Both the position numbers and the translations under genes were made by a program. A model generated the notes under the pieces. The model was not told the origin of the DNA. It made no database searches and worked only from the letters and a program-made list of their open reading frames with translations. From positions 447,322,687-447,386,686 of the forward strand of contig JAUMIR010000001.1 of NCBI GenBank assembly GCA_030847615.1: a stretch of DNA of 64,000 nucleotides, read 5' to 3'. Below, piece by piece: positions 55,560-64,000 of the stretch (positions within the stretch are counted from its first letter, which is position 1; each line of letters starts with the position of its first letter). This DNA comes from Gambelia wislizenii (lineage: Eukaryota; Chordata; Lepidosauria; Squamata; Crotaphytidae).

Positions 55560-55740
55560 GGCACCTGAAATGGGTCAGCTTTTAATTGAATACAATATTA
55601 ATTACAGCATGCACTATTAACGGTTTGTGGGATTTGACTAATTAATGTAATAGGATCTGAGTCACGCTCATTAAATATGAAAATTACGCTGGCGAAAGGT
55701 ATCGGTTTCATTATCAATCTTGTATGGACAGGACGGGGGA
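55560..55740. promoter_or_regulatory. Candidate conserved non-coding regulatory block
   Basis: A low-repeat, AT-rich block with tightly spaced homeodomain-type words: TATTAATTACAGC, ACTAATTAATGTAATAGG and CATTAAATATGAAAATTACG, plus TTTCATTATCAATC. It has intact CpGs (ACGCTGGCG, GTATCGG) in otherwise CpG-poor sequence and no open frame of note. This composition is typical of developmental enhancers. The call is by composition only; an alignment to other amniotes is needed to support it. Confidence 0.35.
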
Positions 55741-56321
55741 GGGGAGGAAGGGATGAAGGGAGAGAGGCCCACCTTGACGTATTGCGCAATTAGCTTTTTC
55801 CTGTTAGAGTTCACCTGCGTAGGAAGAGAACAAAGTTAAATTAAAAAAACAGGGAAGTCGAGATCTTATCATCTACTTCATGATGGAGAAAGGAAAAGGA
55901 GGGAGAGCGGTGGATTTGGGACTAAAAATTCCTGAGTTCTGCTCCCATTTTAGGAACAAAATGATTCACTCATTCATATATGCCACTTAGGCTTGAAATA
56001 AACCTGAGGGTAAGCCTTGCAGAACTCATTTGGACTTATTTCTGGGAAGACTAGCACAGGTTTACAATGTCAGTGTCCCATCTCCAAATGGCTCACCATT
56101 GCTATGAACCACCTCCATTTTGGAGCATGTTGTTTTCAGTGTTCTTTTTAGTTATGCAAAATCTGGGTGGGGTCCTCTTTCTGGTTTTCTCTAAGTTAGA
56201 ACATGGTTGACAAAATGGGATAGTGTTAACAAAAAGAGTTTGACAGCTAGGACCTGAAGCATGTTTCTGGGCACATCCCAGCCAGATGGGCAGAAGATGG
56301 GGTGGGAATTAATGTTGGACT
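55741..56321. other. Unassigned stretch
   Basis: About 580 bases with no recognised repeat or gene beyond the edge of the candidate regulatory block. Confidence 0.4.
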
Positions 56322-56605
56322 GTAGAATCATAGAGCTGGAAGGGATCACAAGAGCCATCTAGTCCAACCCCTGCCTTGCAGAAATACACTATCAAAGCAT
56401 TCCCCACAGATGACCATTGAGCTTCTGCTTAAAAATCTCCAAAAAAAAGGAGACTTCACCACACTCCAAGGTAGTGCCTTCCACTGCCAAACAACTCTTA
56501 CTGTCAGGAAGTTCTTCCTAATGTTTAGGTGGGATGTCTTTTCCTGTAGTTTGAGTCCATTGCTCCATGTCCTAGTCTCGAGCAGCAGAAAACAAACTTG
56601 CTGTA
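56322..56605 (-). mobile_element. CR1 LINE 3' end
   Basis: The plus strand reads GTAGAATCATAGAGCTGGAA, CAAGAGCCATCTAGTCCAAC, CCACACTCCAAGGTAGTGCC, AGGAAGTTCTTCCTAATGTT and AGTCCATTGCTCCATGTCCT, the complete reversed 3' portion of CR1. The copy is well preserved. Confidence 0.85.
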
Positions 56606-56877
56606 GGTAGAAGGCACCCAAGAAACAAACATAGGAACTTCCTAGAAGAAGGCTTTTTCATGATATTCAGTTTGTAGAAATAGCCCTTAGTCTACAGGGG
56701 TTCTAGAGATATGAGGCCTCAGAAATAGAACTGCATGTTCATATGGTTACCTCCCATCTGGTCAACCTGTCCATTCACAAATGTATGTTTCGAATGTGGG
56801 ACATATCAGACGGTTTCAAACTCAAGTCAATTTTTTAGAACTTACTGAACAGAGCAATTTTTTTTTTTTACTATTAA
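56606..56877. other. Unassigned spacer
   Basis: No recognised feature. Confidence 0.4.
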
Positions 56878-57025
56878 AAAGTTTGCCTTTGCCTTCCTCT
56901 GAGACTGAGAGAGTGTGCCTTGCCCAAGGTCACCCAGTGAGTTTTCATGACCAAGCAGGGATTCGAACCATGGTCCCCAGAGTCATAGTCCAAATGCTCA
57001 AACCGCTACACCACAATGGCTGCAG
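56878..57025 (-). mobile_element. SINE I, head and middle
   Basis: The plus strand shows TTGCCTTCCTCTGAGACTGA, TTGCCCAAGGTCACCCAGTG, GGGATTCGAACCATGGTCCC (B box) and GTCCAAATGCTCAAACCGCT (A-box area). The tail part is missing; a T run (56861-56870) lies at the break. Confidence 0.8.
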
Positions 57026-57269
57026 GAGCTAAAATTACAATCCATTCACTGTCCCTATCCTTATGTTTCTGCTTTGTTTTTTTTTTGTGTAATTGAAAGA
57101 GAAATAGTGTTGCTTGGCTTCCCTATAGAATGCTGTTACAAGAATAAATTAATGGGCCCTTTGGTTAAAGCTGACCATATCCCAACATTTTTGCTGACCT
57201 CCTTCATCCAACCAAAGTATAGTTTTAATGTTCCCCAGAGAGAAATACATGTGACCCTAATATGACTAC

Positions 57270-57450
57270 AGTACTAGTGGAGTTAGGGTTGGTCTTTGAA
57301 GCCCCCACTTCAAATCCCCATTCAGCCATGGAAATCATAGTGTGACCTTGGGAAGTGACTGTCAACCTAACCTAATCTTATTGTAGGATAAAATGGGGGA
57401 GGGGACGCAAGAGAAGGAGATACATGTAAGAAATAAATAAATAGCCCTGC
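57270..57450 (+). mobile_element. Degraded tRNA-type SINE with AATAAATA tail
   Basis: CACTTCAAATCCCCATTCAG, CATGGAAATCATAGTGTGAC and CTTGGGAAGTGAC resemble the SINE I head and middle. It is followed by ATTGTAGGATAAAATGGGGG and AAATAAATAAATA, a tail more like MIR/L2-type SINEs. Confidence 0.5.
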
Positions 57451-58045
57451 ATAGTTGGCCTTGTTTACTTTAGCAGCCCATACTGGACACCTAGGGGAAG
57501 AAAACTGTGAGATTCTCAGAAGGCAACATAATGAGGAAAGTGTCTCATTTGCTCACTGTGATTTAACAATAAAACTCATGACAGAAGGAGGGAATTGCTC
57601 ATGAGTGAGATAAAAGCCTAACATAACATAGAGGGAACATTTCCCAAGCACTGCACAGGGACCAAGAGGCCCCATCCCTGTTAACAACAATGAATAAATG
57701 GTGCACAGGGAGCCCTGGCAAAGCAGGAGGAGGAAGAGACAGTGCCAGCTCTATTATTTTTATTGCCGTCCTTTTGGCTGATTCCTGAAGCACTTGGCAT
57801 GTTCTTTGGGGAGGAAGATGGCCCTATGCCAAGGCTGCAGGCCTAGATATTTACCATGTAGGTGCTCTGCAACTAGAACACAGTAATGAATACACAGAAG
57901 AGAGGTAAAGAAGAGGGAGGGGGGAGAAGAGATTAAAAAGGATGGGATCCATCTTTAAGGAGACAAAGAGAAATGATACACAGTTAACATCCTAAACACA
58001 GACATAAGGAATCAGACATAAGGAAATATAGTAAGTAATGGATGT
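57451..58045. other. Unassigned stretch
   Basis: About 600 bases with no recognised feature. Confidence 0.4.
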
Positions 58046-58199
58046 ATACCCTCCAGCCCTTCACAGATTGAAATCAGGACACATGTGGCCAATCAACATC
58101 AGTAGGTGATCAAGATGGCAAAAGTTATTAATGAGGAAGAACACACACATGCTAGGAGATGCTGCAGCAGTTTGTTTTGCCTGAGCCTACGGAGCCTAC
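58046..58199 (+). mobile_element. 'CAGGACACATGTGCC' family MITE, copy 4, truncated
   Basis: ATACCCTCCAGCCCTTCACA, AATCAGGACACATGTGGCC, GATGGCAAAAGTTATTAATG and GATGCTGCAGCAGTTTGTTT match the left part of the family. At about 58200 the sequence jumps into the right part of the element type found at 59005-59557. Confidence 0.7.
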
Positions 58200-58323
58200 C
58201 TGTCATCGGAAGAGAAGGTAAGTGTGGTTGGGAGGGTGATTGTGGCAGGACAGGAATGGGACAGGGGTGAGAGTGGAGATTGTGGGACAGGAATAGTTTT
58301 TGTGTTCCTGTCTGATAATCTCC
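58200..58323. mobile_element. Right-end fragment of the 59005-59557 element type
   Basis: AGAGAAGGTAAGTGTGGTTG, GGAGGGTGATTGTGGCAGG, GAGTGGAGATTGTGGGACAG and CTGTCTGATAATCTCC match 59458-59557 closely. The left end is missing, having been lost at the junction with the neighbouring MITE. Confidence 0.75.
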
Positions 58324-58439
58324 CCTGGCAAGAGATCTTGATTCCAAATCAAGATTGATAGAAAGTTAGTCAGGAATCACCTAGTTAACTGAAAGATAAC
58401 CTACAATTAATCACCCAGTTAACCTAAAGGTATGTTGAA

Positions 58440-59003
58440 CATGAGCCAGCAATGTGATCCTGCAGCAAAGAAGGCAAATGCTATTTTGGTCAGGCCTCAT
58501 CTGGAGTATTACGTTCAGTTTTGGGCAACTTATTTTAAGAAGAATATAGACAAGTTTTTGCAGGTTCAGAAAAGGGCAACAAGGATGATAAGGGGTATGG
58601 AGAGCAAAACATATAAAGAAAAGTTGAAGTAGCTGGGCATGTTCAGTTTGATGAAAAGAAAACTGGGGAGTGACATCATTGTATTCTTTAAATACCTCAA
58701 GAGCTATCACAGACAGAGGGAGCAGGCCAGTTCTTTGCTGGCCCAGAGGTTTGGACAAGGCCCAGAGGTTTTAAGTTACAGGCGAGTAGATTTTGATTGA
58801 ACATTAGAAGGAACTTCTTGACAGTAAGAGCAGTTCAGCAATGGAACTAATTGCCTAGAGAGGTGTGGGGACTCCTTCTCTGGACATCTTCAAAAAGCGG
58901 CTGGACAGCTACCTGCTGGGGATGCTTTAGCTGGAGATCCTACACTGAGCAAGGGGGTTGGACTTGCTGGCCCACAAGGCCTCTTCCAACTCTATGATTC
59001 TTT
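58440..59003 (+). mobile_element. CR1 LINE, ORF2 C-terminus and 3' UTR
   Basis: The frame reads VRPHLEYYVQFWATYFKKNI and KFLQVQKRATRMIRGMES, the C-terminal block of CR1 reverse transcriptase, then a stop and a decayed remainder with LGMFSL-like sequence. It continues with GAACTTCTTGACAGTAAGAG, GGAACTAATTGCCTAGAGAG, GGCTGGACAGCTACCTGCTG and GGGGGTTGGACTTGCTGGCC to CTCTATGATTC. It differs in detail from the CR1 at 51405, so it belongs to another subfamily. The element at 59005 interrupts its tail. Confidence 0.85.
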
Positions 59004-59004
59004 A

Positions 59005-59557
59005 GAGTTATCAGATGCATAAAAATGGCATTATGACAATGCCATGAGATCGCAAAGGGGCTTAATTATCAGACGAAATTTCCCCCCATCGTCTCCCAAG
59101 CGTTCAGCTGCTGTTTCGAGGACATTCTTTTTTATTGTCGGGGAGAAACTGGCAATTGATCTCCCATGGCATTTCTGTCCCAGATTTGCCTGTGTATGAG
59201 AAGGTGCCCTGTTTTGCTGGCGAGATTCCAGCGGCAATGGGATGTCCTGCCAGAACACTTCCAAGTGAGATCAGGACAACCGGGTAAGTTTCCCTCATTT
59301 TTGTACCCTCCCTGGATTACTTGTAAATTTTAAAGTGTGTTTTTGTACTTGGTGTCATGTTTACTGTGTTATTTTTCTTTTTATATTTGAATTTCTCGCG
59401 CTCACGTCTTCTCATGAGAAAAGGCGGGATTTCACTCCTGGGCTGCCCTGTGGACGCAAGAGAAGGTAAGTGCGGTGGGGAGGATTATTGTGGCGGGAAA
59501 TGGATGGGAGTGGAGATTGTGGGACAGGAACGCTTTTTATCCTGTCTGATAATCTCC
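59005..59557. mobile_element. 553-bp TIR element at a CR1 tail
   Basis: Left GAGTTATCAGATGCATAAA and right TTTATCCTGTCTGATAATCTCC are imperfect inverted ends. The left flank is TTA and the right is TAT, an eroded 3-bp duplication. Inside, CTCCCATGGCATTTCTGTCC and the segment with CTCACGTCTTCTCATGAGAA show no coding content. Its right end resembles that of 41903-42495 (GTCTGATAA) and of 51659-51989. Confidence 0.7.
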
Positions 59558-59822
59558 TATGACTGCATGACCCTGTGAAGAAAATACAGAAGAGGAGACA
59601 CTTCAGTGGGCTGGGGTCAGCTTCTGGATTTCACATTGTAGATAATTTTCAGGGGCTTGTCTATATGTTGCTATTGCTATGAAGTTGCAGAGGAGTGACA
59701 AGGATTACTTGTCCTCAGTTCCTAGCTTCTCTGCAGTAGGAAAATGGAAGGAAATAGTTTTGCTGAGTCTGCCATGCTGAGGTGAATTCATTTTGTGCTC
59801 CCAGCTCCACAATCCAGATATG
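59558..59822. other. Unassigned spacer
   Basis: No recognised gene. GGGGCTTGTCTATATG at about 59652 resembles the GGCCTTGTCTACAC terminus of 10846-12007. Confidence 0.35.
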
Positions 59823-60320
59823 TTTTTATTCATTTATTTATTTTGCCACCTTCCTCCCAGAATGGGACCCAAGGTGGCTCACAAAAACATAAAATACATC
59901 ATACAATTAAAAACAATTAATATCATCACAATTTAAAATTATGTAAAGCATATAAAAGTTAAAAAATAAAACCACACCCCTGTGAGCCTCTGTGCTCACA
60001 GCTACATATTAAAAGCCTGCTTGAATAAAAACATCTTTGCCTGCCGGTGAAAGGAAAGCAGGGAATGTAGGGAATATTTTTTTCTAAATTCAGCCAAGGT
60101 TGGGGTATTTTTCTCTAAATTCACACTGCTGACAAAGATTTCAGATGCCCTAAAACATGGTTTGCACTTGTCTCAGCTTCCTGGGTTTCTTTTCTCCTAC
60201 TTATGAAGAAATTTATTTATTTTTACTTATTTAACTTATAGCCCACTTTTCTCCCACTATGCGATCCAAGGCAGTTCACAGTATAATTTTCAAAATTTAG
60301 TTCTTTAAAAAAAAAAAAAA
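59823..60320 (-). mobile_element. L2/CR1-like LINE tails, reversed
   Basis: TTATTTATTTTGCCACCTTC, CAGAATGGGACCCAAGGTGG and CTCACAAAAACATAAAATAC form a reversed L2-type 3' end (59823-60065). A second, TTTATTTATTTTTACTTATT with GCGATCCAAGGCAGTTCACA, lies at 60205-60300 and ends at an A run. No coding sequence remains. Confidence 0.6.
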
Positions 60321-60514
60321 AACCAACCCTGAAAAAACATTCTTATCATCATCATTTCCTGGCCCAGGCCAAATTCCATAATTATAGCTTTTTTTTCTGG
60401 TATGGAGAGAATTGTGCTTACTATCTCTCTCTCTCTCTCCTCCCAAATGAAGATTCTAGCTGTTTTAGATAAGGAGACAGTCAAAATAAACAAACTTGGA
60501 GGTTTGTTTTTGTT
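60321..60514. other. Spacer with CT repeat
   Basis: A TCTCTCTC run at 60423-60441 and AT-rich unassigned sequence. Confidence 0.4.
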
Positions 60515-61860
60515 AACTGCTGTCCAGTCAGTTTTGACCTACTCTCCTTCTCCTCTTTCTCCTAGGACGGTTGCCACAAGGCTAGAGAACCCATCCTGCC
60601 CTTTGACGCTCTTTGTCAGACCCTTCGGTTTTGACCTGTCTGGCATGAGAGACCCTACCAGTGGCTATTATGCCACCGCCAGCATAGCTCAAAACATCAT
60701 TAGGGTACACAAGCCTCTCTCCCATGACAAGGGGGTGTCAATGACCTACACAGACCCCATGAATGAGTGGCCTTTAAGTCACCCTGTTCTCAACAGCTGC
60801 TCAGGTCTTGCAGACTCAGGGCTGTAGCTTCCTTGATTGAACCCATCCATCTGGAATGGGGTCTTCCTCTTTTCCTACTGCCTTCTAGCTTAACCAAGCA
60901 TTAGTGTCTTTTCTAGTGAGTCTTGTCTTCTCATGATATGGCCAAAGTACAGCAGTCTCAGTTTAGTCATCTTGGCTCCCAGAGAGAGTTCAGGCTTGTC
61001 TTTTTGGCAATCCAGATTATCTGTAGAACTCTTCTCCAGCACCACAGTTCAAATGAGGGTTTGTCTATAAGAGGGGGAAAAATGTGGATTGATGCGCACC
61101 AATGCCAATTCAAAGCATCTTCTATTTGTCTAATTTTTTTTGCAAGATCACAGGCATGTGAAACTATCCACTTTTGCTGTTCGAATGGGCATGCCTGTGG
61201 ATCAAGATGGCAGGTGCGAGTGAATTACTGATGTTTTTATTTACCTTGAGTTGACACTGCAGCAGAGTATTTTTTTTTTAAAAAAAAGCATATCTAAGGT
61301 GCTAAAGTGTGATATTCCACCTAAATAAATAGAAAAAAGAGGGGGGAAAGGGTGTTTTGTCACCTTAGCACATGATTGCTATGGCGAAAATCCAACATGC
61401 TGGTTCTGGGCACTTGTCTTGGTAGTAAGCTCCACCCCCTGCACACATTTGACCAATCAGCATTCCACTTCTGTTCTTATCGGGAATGCAGATGAAAGTG
61501 AATCGGTTGTCCCAACAAGCAGGAATGCACGTTCCCTGCAGAACTTTGTAAAAACTTTTTTAAAGCTGCAATGGCTTTTCCTGAGGTGTTTTTGGTGGAT
61601 TTGGTCTCCCTCCTTCCAAATATGGTGGATTGATGTGGGATGCCATTTAGACAAGTTGTGTTCTACTCGAATTCTATGAGGAGTATTTTTGCCATTTAAA
61701 CAACGCTTAAGTGTTTTCTTCTTGTCAGTTTACTTCACTGTCCAGGTTTGGAAACCATACAAAGAAATTGAAAAAATGATAGTATGGACAATCCTAACTT
61801 TAGTATTCAATGATATATCTTTACTCTAATTCATCACCAGATATGACTGAATACAGAGGG
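60515..61860 (-). mobile_element. Antisense LINE debris (same family as 24893-25082), interrupted
   Basis: Reversed landmarks are GTTAACTGCTGTCCAGTCAG near 60515 (tail), GTAGCTTCCTTGATTGAACC (60833), GTCTTTTCTAGTGAGTCTTG (60906) and TTCTCATGATATGGCCAAAG. They continue with AACTCTTCTCCAGCACCACA (61026) and, after an insertion at about 61060-61685, CACTGTCCAGGTTTGGAAAC (61736) and GTATTCAATGATATATC (61802). The blocks order as RT C-terminus to 3' UTR of an RTE/BovB- or L2-like LINE. A segment at 60565-60800 (GCCACCGCCAGCATAGCTC and others) is foreign or rearranged. Confidence 0.6.
61060..61685. mobile_element. Unclassified repeat inserted in LINE debris
   Basis: It shares several blocks with 54490-54965 (AAGATCACAGGCATGTGAAA; GTGCGAGTGAATTAC; GACCAATCAGCATTCC; CAAGCAGGAATGCACGTTCC). 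The LINE sequence is continuous across it, so it is a later insertion. Ends are unclear: GTTTGTCTATAAGAGG at the left and ACTCGAATTCTATGAGGAG at the right. Confidence 0.5.
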
Positions 61861-63114
61861 ATTCAATGTCAAACTTAAATGAGCCTCTACTCAGATGGAG
61901 GAATCTGACAGTTTTGCTTTTGCCCACATTCAACAAGTTCTTAACGTTCAAGTTCTTTTGATTCCCTTTTATTAAAATATAGGTAAGTTTTAGTAAGGGC
62001 TTTGTTTTTTAAAAAAATATAATCTATTTCTTTTCTTTCTTTCTGTGCACAGAGACACAGACTTGGATCTAGTCATATAAATTTGGGAATCACTAGCCAG
62101 TCTGATGCTTCTTTCAGCTAATGCTCACACTCTTCAATGGGTTGATATTATTTGGCCCTTTATAAGTGGTATGTACTCTACTTAAGCCAACAAAAGAGCA
62201 ATTTGGCTAACAAACAAATAATACAGGCCATTCTCCCTGTACTTTTGGCAAGTTTCCTGGCTGTGTGTTGCTCATTCAGCAGCTCCACTCTAACACCAGA
62301 GCATTTAGCAGATTGGTATTACTTTCAATGGCTTTCGAAGTCATTGATGCTGGAAGTTTAACATGCTGAGTTCATTGAGAAAATCCTTGCTATCACATCT
62401 ATGCTTCAAGGAAAGCCAAAAAGGGACAGAAGCAGACTACAAATGCTGTGACTGCATGTTACATTGAACTACAGCTCTAGATTTCTTTTTCCTAAAAAAA
62501 CAAGCAAACCAAAAAAAAAAAAAACCCTTCAGAATTTATTTCTGTTTCTTCAAAAAGGCTTGCTGAAGACTCCAAAATGCCCAAAGGGTCCAAAATAACC
62601 TTTAGACATTCAGTGACATACCCCAGAGGTTTCTGGGTACAATTGGCTATTTCCATGCCAATTTGGGATGGGGTGAGAGAAGTCAGGGCAAACTGAGAAA
62701 GGGCAATCCTTTGCCATCTCCACCTTTCAATAGTAAAAATGCTTAGTCGCTTGTGTAAATGTTTTTCTCTTTACAGTCAACAAAAGTGGGGCATTCTCCA
62801 ATTTCAGATCATAACTCTGTCACAACTTCAATAATATATCTAGGATCAGTGAAATGCAGGGAGGAATAGACTCTTTCATCTCCCCTGTACATCACTGGAT
62901 ATGTCTAAAGCAAACTTCTTTTAAAAGATTAATATTCATCTCTAAACCAATCTACCCAGGGGCATAGCTATGGTGGGGGGGAGCAAAATGAGAATATTGC
63001 TCCTCCAAATCAGAATTCTGCCCCCTCCCAACAAAGTTTTCCTTCAATCTCTAAATTTTTAGCACTATAGAGAAGGTGACATTAAAATTCATTCACACTT
63101 AGAACTCTTCTCTT
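61861..63114. other. Unassigned stretch
   Basis: No supported gene; A-rich run at 62509-62525. Nothing else recognised. Confidence 0.4.
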
Positions 63115-63284
63115 TGCTTCCGTGAGTAAAAAACGGTGCAGCTGTCTTCAATCATACACGAAACTGACACGGACGATGCCGAGAGAGGGGCGGCGGCGTC
63201 TAAAACGGACCCCCTGCCACACGACAGCGCCGTACCTCTTCTGTAAGCTTCTTGCGCAGTAACCCTTGTCTGAAAAAATCCTGA
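63115..63284. mobile_element. GC-rich fragment resembling one arm of the 51659 palindrome type
   Basis: ACTGACACGGACGATGCC, then AAAACGGACCCCCTGCCAC and CTTGTCTGAAAAAATCCTGAG echo, in the same order, the right arm of 51659-51989 (AGTGACACGGACGGCTTC; GCGCGGTCCGAAAAAGACCC; GTGTCTGAAAATCTCCTCAG). The matching left arm is missing. The region stands out by its CpG content. Confidence 0.5.
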
Positions 63285-63757
63285 GTCTAGTCTTTGCACT
63301 CTGAATTTAAGATTCTACATCTTTACCACCCACCCACCCCAAAAAGTCAAGACCTGAAACACATCTTCAAAGTAGGAACATACAAGAATTGTGGGGTGGG
63401 AAGGTTTGGCAACAATATACCAAAATATGCAAAATTCTTCATATGAAAGGATGAAAAATATTTGAAAAGAAAAATCAAATGTAGAAGAAATCAAAACTGA
63501 CAAGTTTATCCATCCAGGCCCACAACTTAGAGCACTTGTTTGTAAGTAATCTACTTTTGAATCCCTACCTACTCAACAATGTTTTGGCATTGAATTAGGA
63601 TTGCTACAGCTATATGATAAGATATAATATGGTCTTCTTCATGCTGGGAATACTTTACTGAATTTGATGCATGAGCACAGAGAGAATTTGCTTCTAGTTC
63701 ATTTGGACGAATCTACAAAAACTCACAAATGTTACAATACTGATTTTTAACTATACT
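63285..63757. other. Unassigned spacer
   Basis: AT-rich and without recognised features. Confidence 0.4.
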
Positions 63758-64000
63758 GTATGCAATTCTGTGCTTAAGTCCGTTCAGCAGTTCACCTACC
63801 TGGGAAGCATCATCTCCTCAGATGCCAAGATTGACAAAGAGATCCATCACAGATTAGCAAAGGTACATAGCGCATTTGGAAGACATTACAAAAGAGTCTG
63901 CAGTAATAAACACCTGAGGCGAAACACAAAAATCAGTGTGTATAGAGCCATTTTACTGTCTATTCTCCTTTATGGATCTGAAACATGGGTCACCTATCGC
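63758..64000 (+). pseudogene. RTE-like LINE copy C, truncated by the window edge
   Basis: From 63761 one frame is open to the last base: NSVLKSVQQFTYLGSIISSD, then KIDKEIHHRLAKVHSAFGRH, RVCSNKHLRRNTKISVYRAI and LLSILLYGSETWVTYR. It matches copies A and B just after the RT palm but lies on the opposite strand. Sequence upstream of 63758 is unrelated, so the insertion is 5' truncated within the RT domain and cannot be active. No start codon is expected. Unlike copy B, this part has no frameshift. The remainder and the 3' UTR lie beyond the window. Confidence 0.85.

Noticed and set aside
1..64000. CRISPR array or bacterial operon
   Set aside because: Repeats lack regular spacers; gene density, LINE/SINE content and CpG depletion are vertebrate.

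Overview
The window looks like nuclear DNA from a squamate reptile, most likely a lizard. It is AT-rich, mostly non-coding, CpG-poor outside a few young repeats, and packed with interspersed repeats. The repeat set points to that group: CR1, L2, L1 and RTE-like LINE fragments side by side, a 5S-rRNA-derived SINE, tRNA-derived SINEs ending in ACAACA repeats, and many short palindromic DNA transposons. The species assignment is inference. I found no exon of a recognisable host protein, no tRNA or rRNA gene and no CRISPR array. The only convincing coding sequence is decayed retrotransposon ORF, so the window is probably intergenic or a large intron.

Layout. 0-9 kb: an LTR-like repeat, CR1 tails, a foldback MITE and RTE-like LINE copy A with an 11-bp target duplication. 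9-20 kb: a dense cluster of DNA-transposon MITEs, SINEs and a 1.2-kb TIR element (18547-19743). 20-29 kb: L2 pieces, a GC-rich LTR-like block, a TcMar-like MITE, a LINE 3' end, a tRNA SINE and a second copy of the 1.2-kb TIR element (27520-28657). 29-36 kb: L1 ORF2 debris and the longest coding relic, RTE-like copy B (32668-35800), with endonuclease and reverse transcriptase but a broken catalytic motif. 36-51 kb: the second LTR-like copy, L2, nested MITE-in-SINE structures and TcMar MITEs. 51-60 kb: a 331-bp element with perfect 156-bp inverted arms inserted in a CR1 copy, further nested repeats, and a homeodomain-site-rich stretch that may be a conserved regulatory element. 60-64 kb: antisense LINE debris and the start of RTE-like copy C, whose frame is open to the window edge.

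The main signal is a group of non-autonomous elements with GG-starting inverted termini and 3-bp target duplications of varied sequence (TCA, TTA, TTG, CAG, CCT). Where the host is a known repeat (CR1, L2, 5S SINE), removing the element plus one 3-bp copy restores the host sequence. The elements appear to have been moved in trans by transposases not encoded here. A second theme is a 3' tail shared by one LINE, a tRNA SINE and the 5S SINE, as expected when SINEs borrow a LINE's reverse transcriptase. No new coding system is visible; the novelty lies in the mobile-element biology.
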